Source of the DNA: Candidatus Methanomassiliicoccus intestinalis Issoire-Mx1
GTDB taxonomy: Archaea > Thermoplasmatota > Thermoplasmata > Methanomassiliicoccales > Methanomassiliicoccaceae
Direction: 5' to 3'
DNA length: 64,000 nucleotides
Assembly (NCBI RefSeq): GCF_000404225.1
Contig: NC_021353.1
Span: 1,116,001 to 1,180,000 of the forward strand
The translations under genes and the position numbers were made by a program. The stretch's first letter is position 1, and the number at the start of each line of letters is the position of its first letter. Of the stretch, positions 36,627-50,000 are shown piece by piece. A model generated the notes under the pieces. The model did not search any database and was not told the DNA's origin. It saw only the letters and a list, made by a program, of their open reading frames with translations.

Positions 36627-37589
36627 TTAATTGTTTTCTCCACAGTGAAGATGGAAGACCATCTGCTGCTTGTTGCAGCTGACCGCTGCCGTACCTTTAT
36701 AATTTAACTCTGCCAGAGCTTCCCTGATCATTAAATATGCCTCTTCTTCAGAGAAAGGAAATTTAACAATGATATCTCTGACACCGCTGCTTCTCTCCTT
36801 GGTAATGAAATCAACAAGCTGCCGTTTGTTTTCTATCTGCGCTCCAGTCTGCTGATAGTAATTCTGCTGAGTGACGCACTTAACCGGCAGTCTCTTGGTG
36901 GCCTTATGATCCGCTTCGATTTCATAATCTGAAAGATTGCAGTAATCATAACGCTTTACACTTCTTCCGCTGAGCGAGTTATCAAAGGTAATGTCTAAAT
37001 GATACCAGCAGCCGTTGGTCTGAATGCAGTTCCAGGCATGCGGTTCGTCTTTATGCCCTTTAGGAGTTTTAGCTACCCCTATGACAACAAATGATTTTCT
37101 GCCGAGAAGGTCAAAGAGAAACTTGGCAGCTTTGGAGATTCCCTCGCAGACGCCAATGCCGTGAAGCAGCGGTCCCACTAATGAATGCGCTTCAGCTTTG
37201 CGTCCGTCACCGTAAGTTACCCGCAGCAGCAGGTCATGGATGAAGAGCTCCTGCGCATATTCGTCTAAACCCTCTGCTCTGCTGATGAGAATTTCTGCCG
37301 CCTTGCTGCAGCTTTCTAATACTGATTTTACCTCTTTCGGTGCAGATGTGTAAACAGGAGCAACTGCCATTGGTGACGAGTCCTGCCGTTTCCAGAGCCG
37401 GTATCCCTTAACGTAATAGATTTCAGGGTGGTCTAACAGCACTGACTCAAAGATACCGTTCAAGGCTTCGTCTGTGCACTGCTGCACTTCAATCTCCTTA
37501 CGGTGCCTGCTCATACCATCTTTTAGAGCATCATATATCTGCACCTGCAGCGGCGACAATGTTTTACGGTAACCTTCAAAAGTCGGCAT
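36627..37589 (-). CDS. Transglutaminase-like cysteine protease-fold protein
   Basis: 320 residues with a transglutaminase-like core. The catalytic triad is present: Cys148 in GIGVCEGISKAAKFLFDLLG, His184 in DEPHAWNCI and Asp199 in WYHLDITFD. The first 140 residues are helical, and a C-terminal 80-residue domain follows with an EEAYLMIREAL helix. No signal peptide is visible, unlike secreted relatives. Such proteins are proteases or cross-linkers of unknown target. It is divergent from the parvulin gene and upstream of the GNAT gene. Confidence 0.82.
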   Translation of the reverse strand: MPTFEGYRKTLSPLQVQIYDALKDGMSRHRKEIEVQQCTDEALNGIFESVLLDHPEIYYVKGYRLWKRQDSSPMAVAPVYTSAPKEVKSVLESCSKAAEILISRAEGLDEYAQELFIHDLLLRVTYGDGRKAEAHSLVGPLLHGIGVCEGISKAAKFLFDLLGRKSFVVIGVAKTPKGHKDEPHAWNCIQTNGCWYHLDITFDNSLSGRSVKRYDYCNLSDYEIEADHKATKRLPVKCVTQQNYYQQTGAQIENKRQLVDFITKERSSGVRDIIVKFPFSEEEAYLMIREALAELNYKGTAAVSCNKQQMVFHLHCGENN

Positions 37590-37645
37590 AGGTTTTTTCT
37601 CTCAGACTGGGAGAGTAATTCAGATGTTGCACATATGTTTTTGTT

Positions 37646-37663
37646 TTACCCTGTAAAGGGTAA
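37646..37663. promoter_or_regulatory. Inverted repeat upstream of the parvulin TATA box
   Basis: TTACCC-TGTAAA-GGGTAA is a perfect 6+6 inverted repeat directly before TTTATAAA (37664-37671), between two divergent genes. Its position over the promoter suggests an operator. Confidence 0.5.
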
Positions 37664-37695
37664 TTTATAAACCGTGGTGATGCATTGTCATCTGC

Positions 37696-37977
37696 ATGGT
37701 AAAACAGGTTAACGCTGCGCATATTCTCGTAGGCTCAGAAAAAGATGCCAAAAACATTATGGCCCGCATTGAAAAAGGAGAGAACTTTGCTGATCTGGCT
37801 AAACGCTTCTCCAAGTGTCCTTCCAAATCCAAAGGCGGAGATCTCGGCTGGTTTGGAAAAGGTCAGATGGTTCCTGAGTTTGAAACTGCTGCCTTCAATG
37901 CCTCTAAAGGTGCTGTTGTAGGACCAGTGAAAACTGAATTCGGCTGGCACATCATTCAAGTAAAAGACCTTAAATGA
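37696..37977 (+). CDS. Parvulin-type peptidyl-prolyl cis-trans isomerase
   Basis: Single-domain parvulin of 93 residues, cytosolic. The family core is complete: AAHILVGSEKDAKNIMARIE, FADLAKRFSKCPSKSKGGDL, GWFGKGQMVPEFETAAF and the terminal TEFGWHIIQVKD. It catalyses proline isomerisation in protein folding. It has a TATA box (37664-37671) about 25-30 nt before the ATG, and an inverted repeat next to that box. Confidence 0.95.
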   Translation: MVKQVNAAHILVGSEKDAKNIMARIEKGENFADLAKRFSKCPSKSKGGDLGWFGKGQMVPEFETAAFNASKGAVVGPVKTEFGWHIIQVKDLK

Positions 37978-37987
37978 AATTGATAAA

Positions 37988-38010
37988 ACTCTTAGCTTAA
38001 TGCTAAGAGT
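37988..38010. terminator. Terminator between parvulin gene and giant adhesin
   Basis: ACTCTTAGC and GCTAAGAGT form a 9-bp stem with a 5-nt loop, followed by T-rich DNA on the plus strand and A/T-rich DNA on the other, so it can serve both convergent genes. Confidence 0.7.
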
Positions 38011-38042
38011 CGTTTATTTTATTCTAAAAAAGAGGTTTGAGA

Positions 38043-41000
38043 TCACTCATTCCAGTGAGCATAGACTTTCATGCTCTGAGTGATCTCTGATTCTTCTGTT
38101 ATCAGTTCTCCTGATTCTGAGTACCAGCCTGAGAAATCAGAATTAGGAATCTGAGGAAGTCTGTCTCCCAGAGTTCCCTTTCCGAACATGATTACTGATG
38201 CATACTTCTCTTCGTCATTCTCATTGATGAAGAATGACACTCTCTTTGCTGATGCTATCACTGCTGCCATGAATGCTGCGAAGAGTATGAAAATAAACCA
38301 GATCATTACATTCTCGTCTTGTTTCCATTCAGCATAGAGTGTTATGTGATCCTCTGATACTACTGAATCAAAACTGAATTTGTTCTGTAACTCTTTGTCT
38401 GAATACCATGCATTCAGTTCCTTTCCTAATCTGTAAGGGATATTAGGTTCCTGAATGTTGTCTTTCCTGCAGACTTTCTCCAAGTAAATTTCGTTATCTA
38501 TAACGAAAGTAACTATGACGTAGTCCTTGTTTAATTTGAAGTCTGCATAGACTGTCATGTTACTGCTTACTATTGAATCTGCTGTGAAGACCTGATCGTC
38601 TTCTGTATACCATCCTGCGAAGTCATATCCCTCTTTGACAGGATCAGGCTGCATTGATTCTCCTAATGCTGTGTTGATATGAGTCTTTGATTCTCCGTAG
38701 AAAGCGTTGTCTACTACGAATGTGACTGTGACTTCTTTTCCAGGAGTAGGAGGACTGCTTTCTTCCCATACTGCTGTCAGACAGACATTTCTGTTAGGCA
38801 TTCTGAATTCTTCATCAGGCAAGTATGTCTGCTGAGTGAATGAGTCGCACCATCCCTTGAAGATGTATCCATTCTTTGACAGCTCTGACGATTTGACAGT
38901 TACAAATTCGCCTGAGAAGTGAAGTTCCGACTTCGGAACTTCCCCTTCTCCTCCGTTTGCATTGTATTCTACTTTGAAGTAAGTAGGTCTGTCAGGGTCC
39001 TTTGTTTCCCACTTGGCGTATAAGGTTATGTCTGCTGTGACTACGTCTTTATCGAAGTCCCATTCTGTTTCTAATGCTGCGTCTTTGTACCAGCCTTTGA
39101 ATGTGTAACCTGATTTTGTTGGGTTTTCTGGTTTTTCAATTTTGCTGTCTTTTACTACGTCAACTGGCTCTACAGAACTGCCGCCGTTGCTGTCGAAAGT
39201 AATGGTAAACACTTCTTTGTCCGTAATTGTGAATGTTGCAGTTCCTGTAGCGGAACTAGCATAGTTTGTACCTTTTCCAGTTACAGTGAGTGTGTAAGTA
39301 CCGGCTGAGGTTTTGTCTCCAGAAGGATTCCAGGAAAGGCTGTAATCATCAGCAGATAAGGTGTTTCCATTTGAGTCTTCAACTCCCTGAATGCTAGGAG
39401 CGTATGGTTTTCCATTGTATTCTTCCGTTGCTGAGTCAAGAGTTACTGTGAGATCTCCAGCATACTGAGTAATTGTGAATGTTGCAGTTCCTGTAGCGGA
39501 ACTAGCATAGTTTGTACCTTTTCCAGTTACAGTGAGTGTGTAAGTACCGGCTGAGGTTTTGTCTCCAGAAAGATTCCAGGAAAGGCTGTAATCATCAGCA
39601 GATAAAGTGTTTCCATTTGAGTCTTCAACTCCCTGAATGCTAGGAGCGTATGGTTTTCCATTGTATTCTTCCGTTGCTGAGTCAAGAGTTACTGTGAGAT
39701 CTCCAGCATACTGAGTAATTGTGAATGTTGCAGTTCCTGTAGCGGAACTAGCATAGTTTGTACCTTTTCCAGTTACAGTGAGTGTGTAAGTACCGGCTGA
39801 GGTTTTGTCTCCAGAAGGATTCCAGGAAAGGCTGTAATCATCAGCAGATAAGGTGTTTCCATTTGAGTCTTCAACTCCCTGAATGCTAGGAGCGTATGGT
39901 TTTCCATTGTATTCTTCCGTTGCTGAGTCAAGAGTTACTGTGAGATCTCCAGCATACTGAGTAATTGTGAATGTTGCAGTTCCTGTAGCGGAACTAGCAT
40001 AGTTTGTACCTTTTCCAGTTACAGTGAGTGTGTAAGTACCGGCTGAGGTTTTGTCTCCAGAAGGATTCCAGGAAAGGCTGTAATCATCAGCAGATAAGGT
40101 GTTTCCATTTGAGTCTTCAACTCCCTGAATGCTAGGAGCGTATGGTTTTCCATTGTATTCTTCCGTTGCTGAGTCAAGAGTTACTGTGAGATCTCCAGCA
40201 TACTGAGTAATTGTGAAACTATTACTCAAACTCACATCATAGCAGTTCAACCTATCATTCAACAAATTATTTACTACAGTCAAAGTGACTTTTAGATCGT
40301 TCGTAGTATACGTGCCTGCATCTGCTGATGCTGTTCCATTTTTCATAGTTTCTATTTTTATTTTAGTGATAGTATCACCGCTAGCTAAATCACTAACGGA
40401 GATATTATCATTCGGAATAGTGAATGTAAATGAATTTGTGCCGTTGTATTCTGCAGTTAGACCATTCAGAGTGATTGTCAGAGGTTTTTGACTCATTGTT
40501 GCTGCTGAAGTAGTATCGGTTCCGAAATCATAATTAGTTAGAGACGAAACATCTGCAGTTACCGTATAAGATCCTGCAACTAAGAACTGTGTGACATTAT
40601 CAGAGCCTACGAAGGATAATAACTCAGATGGAATATTTTGTGTCTTTCCATCTACGTCAGAATAGCTCGCAATTACCTTCCCGCTTTGATCAGTTCCATC
40701 ATATGTTTGAGATATACCAGACCAAGTGAGGGTTGCTGGTGTAGGTGAAATAGTGCCAAAGTATTCAACTGATAGATCATTATTTCCAGCACCTAAGATT
40801 ATTTTATCAGATGAAGACTGTTCATTACTATATGGAACTGGATGAGTGCTCTCCTCATTATATCTGTTTATGTCCCAGATATCATAATTTGTGTTTATAT
40901 TAGCTCCAGTTCCATTCAGTTTAGTAAGATGACTTATATCAAACCCATATTGAACTTGAACGTTTTCATCACCTCTTACATTTGAAGCTTTTTCTAACAT

Positions 41001-44000
41001 TTTTGAATAAAGAATACCATCTAATGTTTTGTAAGTGCCAGGTGCAAATTCAAGTTTATTTGTATTCTGTATATTTATAGATCTAAAATCGTATGTATCG
41101 AATCTAAGTTTGTTTGATTTGATTAGTGAGTCGGTACCGTTCTCTCCGATGAATATGCATGAAATACTGTTGTCAGTTGTATCAATCTTAGATGGGTCTG
41201 TAAGGTCATAACCATAATATTTCCACTGATCTGCAAGAGGAACTATGAAGATAGGCAGCGGTTTCACTGTGAATTTGATCTTCTCGTTTGTTGTTGGATC
41301 TGCATATATTTTAACATCATAGTTTGGATTAGTTCCAGTGCAGTTAGTGTCGTATGATCCAGCATCGATAAATCGAGTAGCACCGTCGTAAGAAACAGTG
41401 ACATTTATTGTACTATAATCAGAATAGTTTTTGGACCATTGTTCAGGAGTCAGGTCTTCTGTAGATGTTCCATTTATCGTTGCAGTTATTGTGTATTTTA
41501 TCGAGTCAGGTGAGCTATCTAATGTATAGTCACCAGTATAAATCTGATCATCTAGATCGCCATAGAACTTCCACTGACCATCATCGGGTTTGATTGTTAT
41601 CGGCAGTGGTTTAACTTCAAATGTGTGATTTTTGGAATTATCCAAGTTTATTGTATAGTTAGAGTTACTATCTGCATCCATATAATCTATACTATATGAG
41701 TAGCTACCGTTTACTGGATCAAATTTAGTTAGTGTCTGAGATTTATCCTCGGTGTGTATAATTTTTAAGTTTCCAGAGATCCTAGAATAATTTACATATG
41801 AGCCATAGGCAGCACCTAAAACACCATAATCTACCATTACTGAATTTCCATTAGCATCTATGAAAGTGACTTTATAATCTACATAATCTTTGGAAGAGCT
41901 TGCAACAGTCGGTGGATTTATACCTGTGTAGATATGATTGAGATTATCACCGTAATATTTCCACTGATCATCCACTGGAGTTATTGTTATTGCTAATTTA
42001 TTGATTGTATATTCAATACTGCCAGAAGCACCTTTTGAAGTATCACTGCTGTAGAAATTAGAAGCTGCGCTGTTAGCAGTCAGTGTTAACTTATAACTGC
42101 CTACATTAACAGGTGCAGACTTTAGACTAGTATCTCCACTAGCGTATGATTTTATAAAGTTATTGAGATCATCATCTGTTAACTTGTAATCAGTTCTTTC
42201 ATCAAATGTTCCATCATCATCGTCGTCAATAAATGCTGTATATTTGAGATCTGGCGCGTCTCCGTTGTAAATATATTCAAGATTACTACCATCACCAGCA
42301 GGTATTATTGTAATCGTGCCGGTGTACGGAGTTATTGTGAATTCTGCTGATCCTGAAATTGATTCTGTATCACCGACTGCATTGATTTCCGGATAGTTTG
42401 GTAGTGTGACAGTATAACCATTTGAATTGAATGGATCTTTTATCTCATTTTCTTTATAAGTAGTAACAAACTGATTGTGGTTTACATCTCCTTTCAGATA
42501 GTATGTGCCTGCATTCTTTATCTCACTTACCGATACAGTGCCATCATTTGAATCATACCAATTAAATGTGTTAAATTCATCAGTGGTTATTCGTTCTTCA
42601 ACGGGTGCCGTAGTACCAGGTTTTATAACGCCTCTATAAAATGTTATATTGTTTTTAGAATTACTTAAATTAAATCCTGAATAAACATCACTGTTTTTGT
42701 CATCATTGAATTTGACAGTAAGAGTCTTGCTGACCCACTTCGCATAGACTGTTGTTTTTTCAGTTATCGAATCGGCTATATTCCATTCTTTATATTCCCC
42801 TGAACCTTCAGAGGTTTCCACATACCAGCCGTCGAAGTAATAATCATCTGAAGTAGGAAGTGTGTTTGGTGCGTATAATTTCATATTGTACTGATAAGGC
42901 AGAGCTCCGCTGACTACCAGCAATCCAGGTAAGCCGCTTGAAGTATAGGACGGCAATAATCCATTAGGGTGAGTTTGATCAGATAAATCAAATGAACTGT
43001 TCCCATCTGTTGTTACTCCAGACATACTAAATTCTACTGAATACAGCATCACATTTACTGTTCTCACAGTAGTCATCTCTGTATGATTGGTTCCACCGTC
43101 AGAGTCTGTGATGCTGTTGGCAGTAACAGTAAAGGGAGTGTTTGTATATGATAAAACTCCATTGGAGAAATTATCTGCATCAACATCCTCCATACCAAAT
43201 AAGAAAAAGATGTGATAGGTTCCTGCAGGAACATTTGCGGTGTAATATCTTCCGCTATTAAAGTTAAGCTTAATGTATTTGCTTTTATCAAGAGGAGGAT
43301 TTGCCGGGTTTAATAGATTCTCATTTTTTATCAAGTACGCATTATAATCAACCGTTGTTACATTAGCATCTTTATTATTCAAATAATCATAAACATTAAT
43401 TAGATAGGTGATCTCTTCCCAGACAGCATAGAGAGTTAGATTACTTGTAAGAGACCACTTGAATATAGCGCCAAGATCATAATCTGTGCCACTGCCGTCT
43501 GCAGCAGTATTCCACTTTACAAGTTTATATCCCTCTTTGCTGAATCCTGTTCCGTCACTCAGTGTGAAGTTTTGATCATAAGTTGCAGAACCGTCTTCAA
43601 TATTTCCAGATCCGTTGTTTGCATCATATGAGACGATGTACTTATTTGCAGTCCAGACAGCATAGAATGTGATCTCGTTGTCTTTGAAATTAGGATCCTT
43701 TCCTGAGTCACCTGAAGTGATTGCATATGAATTTTTGATGGCCGTTCCATTCGATGTAGCCCAGCCTCCGAAAGTATAACCTGTTCTGCTTTGAGCATCA
43801 GTATTAAGAGTAATCGAGTCTCCCGGAGCGTATTTACTGCCGTCGGTCGGAGCTGTTCCAGTTCCACCGTTTAAGTTATATGTTACTGTTAAATTCTTAG
43901 TCAGAGCCATATTCACAGTTTGATCACTAGTGACTGTAACATCCTGTGAACGTGGATCATATCCCCATTGATTAATTGATATTGATCCTGTTGCTCCGTG

Positions 44001-47000
44001 AGGCACACCAGATATGGTATATTTTCCATTGTCATCGGTAGTTACACTCTTTGGCACACCAGCAATTGTGTAATTTACAGTTATGTTTGAGAGGTTTTTA
44101 TCTAAGTTGTCTGACACAATACCTGAAATTGAATAAGTGTTAAGAGTTGCATTATTAAGAGTTATTTTTATATCATTTTTGATTACATTCGCATTTATTT
44201 CTACTGTAGCATATGTACCATCGGGTGATTTAGATACTGAATATTGATCGCTGGTTAAAGGCACAAATGTACCTGCATTTTTCATCTCAATTGTCAGAAT
44301 ATTACTTACAGTAGTCTGCGTGTATCCCTCAGGCAGATAAACATAGAATTGAAGTTGTGCGTCCTGAGAAGCTATTTTTCCCAGATCCCTATCAGTAGTG
44401 TTTGCAGCGATAGTCTGAGTGTTTATCAAAATGCTGACATTCGATCCTGTTGTTACCATTACACCATAACTTACTGCCTCATAGGATGCGATTAACGTCT
44501 GATTATCATCTGCTATATTGACTTTATCAGCATCATTGATTTTAGTCTTGAGATTAGGATCGCTTCCCAGATACCAGTGTTTGAACTTATATCCGTCACG
44601 TGCTGCTGCTATATCGCTTAATGCAACTGTGTCAGTAGTTGTTGTTCCATTCTCAGTGTAAGTTACTTCTGCAAATGTTTTACCGTAAATTACTGATATT
44701 GATGTGATATCTACTTCAACGCTTGTCCCATCTGATTGTTTCACTAAAATTTTTCCACCTGTGCCTGCATCTAACTTTACAGTATGAATCAGACCTTTGA
44801 GATGTATCACAAGGTTGTTTTGATTGCTGGTTATCTGGCCAAGATTAAAGACGACTGTTCCATCTGTATCAGTACCGTTGATCGGTGTATCATTAGAATT
44901 ATATGTTGCATTTGAAATATTATACTTGCCGTCATCGGTTAATTTACACTTGATTTTTACGTATGTGTCTAAAACAGCAGTGAATGATCCCGTAAATTTC
45001 TGATACTCTGTCCATGAATCAGTAGTACCATCATTGCTTGTAGAATACCAGAACTCCGCCGATGTATCTGTCTTGTCGAGAGACACAGCGATTACAGGAT
45101 CATCAACCCAAACTGCATAAAGAGTTATGACATTATCAACAGCCTTGTCGATATAATCATTGAGATTTATGCTGAATACTCCTCCTGATGCTGCATCTTT
45201 TTCTAAAGACCACCCTCCGAGAGATTTTCCAGTTAATTCATAACCGCTGGTGGGCAGATTTATTACCGGGTTATCAAGCGTAAGATTTTGCATATCAGTT
45301 ACGCTTCCGCTTGCATCATTATTGTTTTTATCGAGTTTAATCGTATATTTGACTGCATCCCATTTAGCATAAACATCGATAGACTCTGTTATATTTTCAT
45401 TTTTGAATGGGGTGGTGAAAGTTTTGTCTGTATACCAACCTACAAATTCGTAACCAGGTCTGTTGTTAGTATTCAGACCCTTATACTGCGATTCGTCTAA
45501 TTTATCAGTATTATCATCAACATCTAAAGTTGTTATATTTTCGTTACCGTCAGAGTTATTATAACCAAAATGGAAGACCACTGAGTGTTTGTAGACTGCA
45601 TAGAGAGTTGTGTTGCCAGTTATTTTGCTATCTTTTAAATTAAAATCAGAGCCGAGCTTTGGTACAAGATTTCCATTCGCATCAGGAGTGTATCCTTCTA
45701 ATACCACCCATTTAGCAAATGTCTCTCCTTCTTTCAGCGGAGGATTGTTACTGAGATTGCTTACAAAGTCAGAATTGTCTGTATTAAGAGTATCTCCGCT
45801 GCTGACTCTCTTTGAAGGAATTGATGCTGCTCCTTGTCCCGGCACAAACGATACTGTATAAATTTCACGCTGCGTGCTGATCTTGTTGTCAATATATATC
45901 GATCCTGATGATGAATCGTTAGAATATTCTATTTCAAAGGTTATTGTTCCTGCAGGATAGTCCTGATCAGTGATTGATGTGTTTTGATCAGGCGTCTTAC
46001 TGTATAAAGTGATGAGAATTCCTGCCTGATATCTGCCGTCCGTCGTACCGATTGTTGTGCTGCTAAGATCAGCTTCTGTCAGGAATTTCTCTTCTGACAT
46101 ACTGTTAGAATGCCAGCCTTCTCTGTTTTTGACATCATTGGCTTTTATGGAAATGGCGTATTGATTTTTATTCGTAATATCCTTTGGATTACCTACCAGT
46201 GTGAAGTCACTTCTGCCTTCTGACTGCGTCAACTTGACAGTTTTAAGAGTAAGCGTGTACTGATTGTTGTCAATCGATGGAATGATGTACTGCAGCGAGT
46301 ACTTTCCTAATGAGTTCACATAAAGAGTTGTTGAGTCTTGATAATTGTTACCATCTCCATAACGATCACTTGTATCATCAGTAACTTTGTCTCCCAAGGT
46401 CCCCGACTGCGTCTCGACTACGATGACAATATTGATTTCATTGCCGGGAGCATATGTCTCTTTACCATCTGCATCAACAATAGGCTTCATTTCCTGAACT
46501 GTAAGCACGACATTTCCTGCTACTGCAGTTCTCGTCACTCCCTGCGAGTATAATTCTAAATCAAACTGAGGCAGAACTGCTCCTGTTGTTTTCCAAGTGT
46601 CTTCGGATCCGATTGCTGAGTCATTAGAATCAGTGAACCAGAGATACATCTGCTCTTCATCAGTCTTATCAAAACCCTCTCCGGGAGAGATCTTCAGCTT
46701 AAAGGTTGAGTTTTTGTCAGAACCTGTAAAACCATTAGGTTTTTCTGCAGTCGATTTTTCACCGGTTACCAGCTTTAAACTTCTATCTGGATCAGTCAAT
46801 GACGCAATCTGCGTAGGGTAAATGTTGTAACCTACCAGCCTGTATTTTGATCCCGCTTCAGCCATAGGCAAGGTAACGCTGCCTTCGTTGAGGTAAACAG
46901 TTTTAGTCGAATCGGAAGGATCACTTGCCGAATTTCCGTTTGTTGCCACCACAGTAGTCGACGCTGTGAGATGTCCGCCTCCTCCTACCGGCATCCAGGC

Positions 47001-50000
47001 CCTGTAACCTACCTTAAGATTATTGTAATCACTACCGCCGGAAACAATTGAATCTGTATGACCGACCTCGCCGAAGCTTACGCCGTAGAAGCTGTTTCCG
47101 TAAACAAATCCTCCTGTTGCACTGCCTTCAACACCGCTTACTTGTCTCTGACCATAAACATAAGCGCTGTAGTAACTCAGCTGGTTTACATCGAGATAGA
47201 AATATCCCTGCACAGGGCCGTAATCTTCACGGGGATTTCCTGAGTCCTCTTTGACTTCGAGAACGATACCGCCGTTGAGCTGGATGATGTTGTAAGGCTT
47301 ATCTGCTGTTGTATTTTTATATCCATTAATGCTGCCGTCATATTCCTGCGAAGTGATTTTTCTTAAGTCTTTTGTAGGTGCATCCAATATTATCTGGCTG
47401 CTGCCTTCGCTGCTGCTCTGCAATACTAACGAGTAAATGTAATTTAATGAATATAATGCAGTAGGATTGGCATTGGCTCCGTCAGCTCTTCCTGCTAATC
47501 TGAGCTTGGTGTGGATCAGAGTCACGGTCGAAGCTCTCTGAATCGAATATAAGGGGAAGTTTGTTCCTTCCTCTACCGCCTGATAATTCTTGATGGTAAT
47601 GAAGTGAGAGTATGCAGGAGTATCATAGAAAGCGCTGCAGCTGTTGCCACTGCCGAATAAACTGCCTTTGACGTACATTGCCGCCATCTGCGTCAGCGGA
47701 TCATAGACATTGGTTCCTGCTGCATAGCCTGTACCGTTGAGCAGAATGTGCGAATTTCCGTAAATTGTGACGAAGTCATAACTTACTTTGCCGTCGGGAC
47801 TGCCTCTGTCGCCTCCGGCGTAAACAGAACCATTGATGAATAAATTACTGACGAGAGCTTTCTGGTTATTTTTATCAAAAGGAAGAATTGCATATTCGTC
47901 ATTGGAATCTCCTCCGAAGTTACCATCACCATAATTATTGTAATAATGGCAGTCTCCTCTGGTGTCACCATCAGGCATCATCGCATTCCAGCCCATGTGC
48001 ACATGGCTGGTACCGTAGATGGCTCCATAATATCCTCCGCCGAAGAGGTTGCCGCCGATTGTGCCGCCGATGATGTTGACGAAGGTAGCACTGAATGTAG
48101 ACAGATTTGCTTTTATGATTACATCTTTGCCGTTTTCATCTTTGACGGGGTTGCCATCTTTATCTTTCTGAGTAAATCCATTATCCCTGATATCTGAGGG
48201 AATATCGCTTGGCGGTGAGAACGGTTTTCCCAATGACTCCCAGTATGCATTTGTGAATGTTACCGCATCTTTCAAAACTGTTAAGCTGCCTGTTTCTCCG
48301 TTCTCGCTGCCGCCGTATACGCTTGAAGATATTATTCCATTTGAAATGTTTACTTCTGTTCTGCCGAATGATGAAAGCTTGTAATATGCAGTCGAGAGTG
48401 TTTCGTAATCAATATTTTCAAGTCTGATTTCTTCTCCTTTTCCTGAACCGTAAACGCTGCCGTTGACTGTTCCGCCCTGAATGTTGACTACCAGTTCAAT
48501 ATCGTTTACCTGGTCGAAAGTATATTCTCCTAAATTCATACGAACGACATTTGCGTGAGAAACATTCAGTACTTTCACGGGAGAAAACCTATCGCTGTCG
48601 ACAATCTGCGTTATTATCGAGCCGACAATACCGTATTCTCCTCCGCCGTAGACATTCGTACCGATTACTGTTCTGCCATTATCAATTGAAGTGATTGATC
48701 CGCCTTCTCCTGTAGCAGTTACTCTGAGAGTAACTTCCGTACCTCTGCCGACTGCTCCGGCGAGAGCATTGATCTGCGAACCTTTTCCGCCGCCGAAGAC
48801 GCTGCCACTTATTTTAGAATCGAGAATGTCTATTTTTGTCGTTCCTTTTCCCTTGTAAGCATTAGGTCCTTCTTTGTAGGAGGTGGTCTTACCATTAGTG
48901 ATAGTAATAAGGTCGTCTCCGCAGAAGTCTCTCTTTGTTACAGTCAGGTTTCCTAAGAGAATTTTATTGTTATCTGACTTATATACAATATTGATTGTTT
49001 TTCCGTCAGAATTCCTTGAAACAATTCCGGCGATTACTATCATTTTGCCGTCGCCATCATACTGCGTGACTGTTATCTCTGATCCATTTTTAGGAAGCGA
49101 ATCGACAAAGTGCCCTATGATTCCGTAACTGCCTCCTCCGTAAACGCTGCCGTTGATTGCTGCCTTATCTATCGATATTTCTGTAGAATCATAAACCTCA
49201 GCGTAATTGATCGCGTGCGTATCAGAGACAACTCCCTCTCCGCCGCCGAAGACGTTTCCCAATATATTGACAATATTTCCAGTGGCATTTCCGGTGATAT
49301 TAACTGAAGTGTTTCCCCTGATTACAGCATAACCAAGAAGGTTGTTAATCTTCGAATTTAAAACACCTTTTCCGCCGCCGAAGACATTTCCATCTGTGTT
49401 GATGTAACCATTATCAATTCCTACTGTTACTTTTGCTGATGACGACTTTATATCAACATTGGCAGAAACCCATCCGTCCGTTCTGCCTGCATCTTTCATT
49501 TTTTCAGGATTAAGCTGATTGTCGGGATTTGTAGTACCATCATCATTTAATTTAATCAATGTCGTTGAACCGACGGCTCCCATCTCTCCTCCGCCGTAGA
49601 CATTTCCCAGCAGTATTGAGCTGCCGCCTTCAATTCCTGCAGAAGATGCTCCTAAATTCTTTGCAGTTGAGAAGAAATTGTTCAGCTGATTACGCAGATT
49701 TGGATTTGACATCGATTGATGATTTTCTACATCTTTGAAAGCATCTCCGATGTAAATATGAGTGCTGCCGGCAATTGTTGCTTTCGGCGAGAAGCCTCCG
49801 CCGTAGACGCTGTTGTAAACGCTTCCTCCGAGAATGATTACATTTGTTTCTGATTTGTTGTCATTATCTGTTGATGAAAATCCTTCCGGACTATCTTTAT
49901 TGACTTTAAATATCTCGCCGACAACGCTCAGACGTCCTCCGCCGTAGACATTTCCGCTTGAAATAGTCAGACCGTTTGCTCCTACTACAGTGTATTTTGT

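Noticed and set aside
39223..40206. CRISPR-like array
   Set aside because: Units are 246 bp without spacers and lie in frame inside a coding region; they are protein domain repeats.
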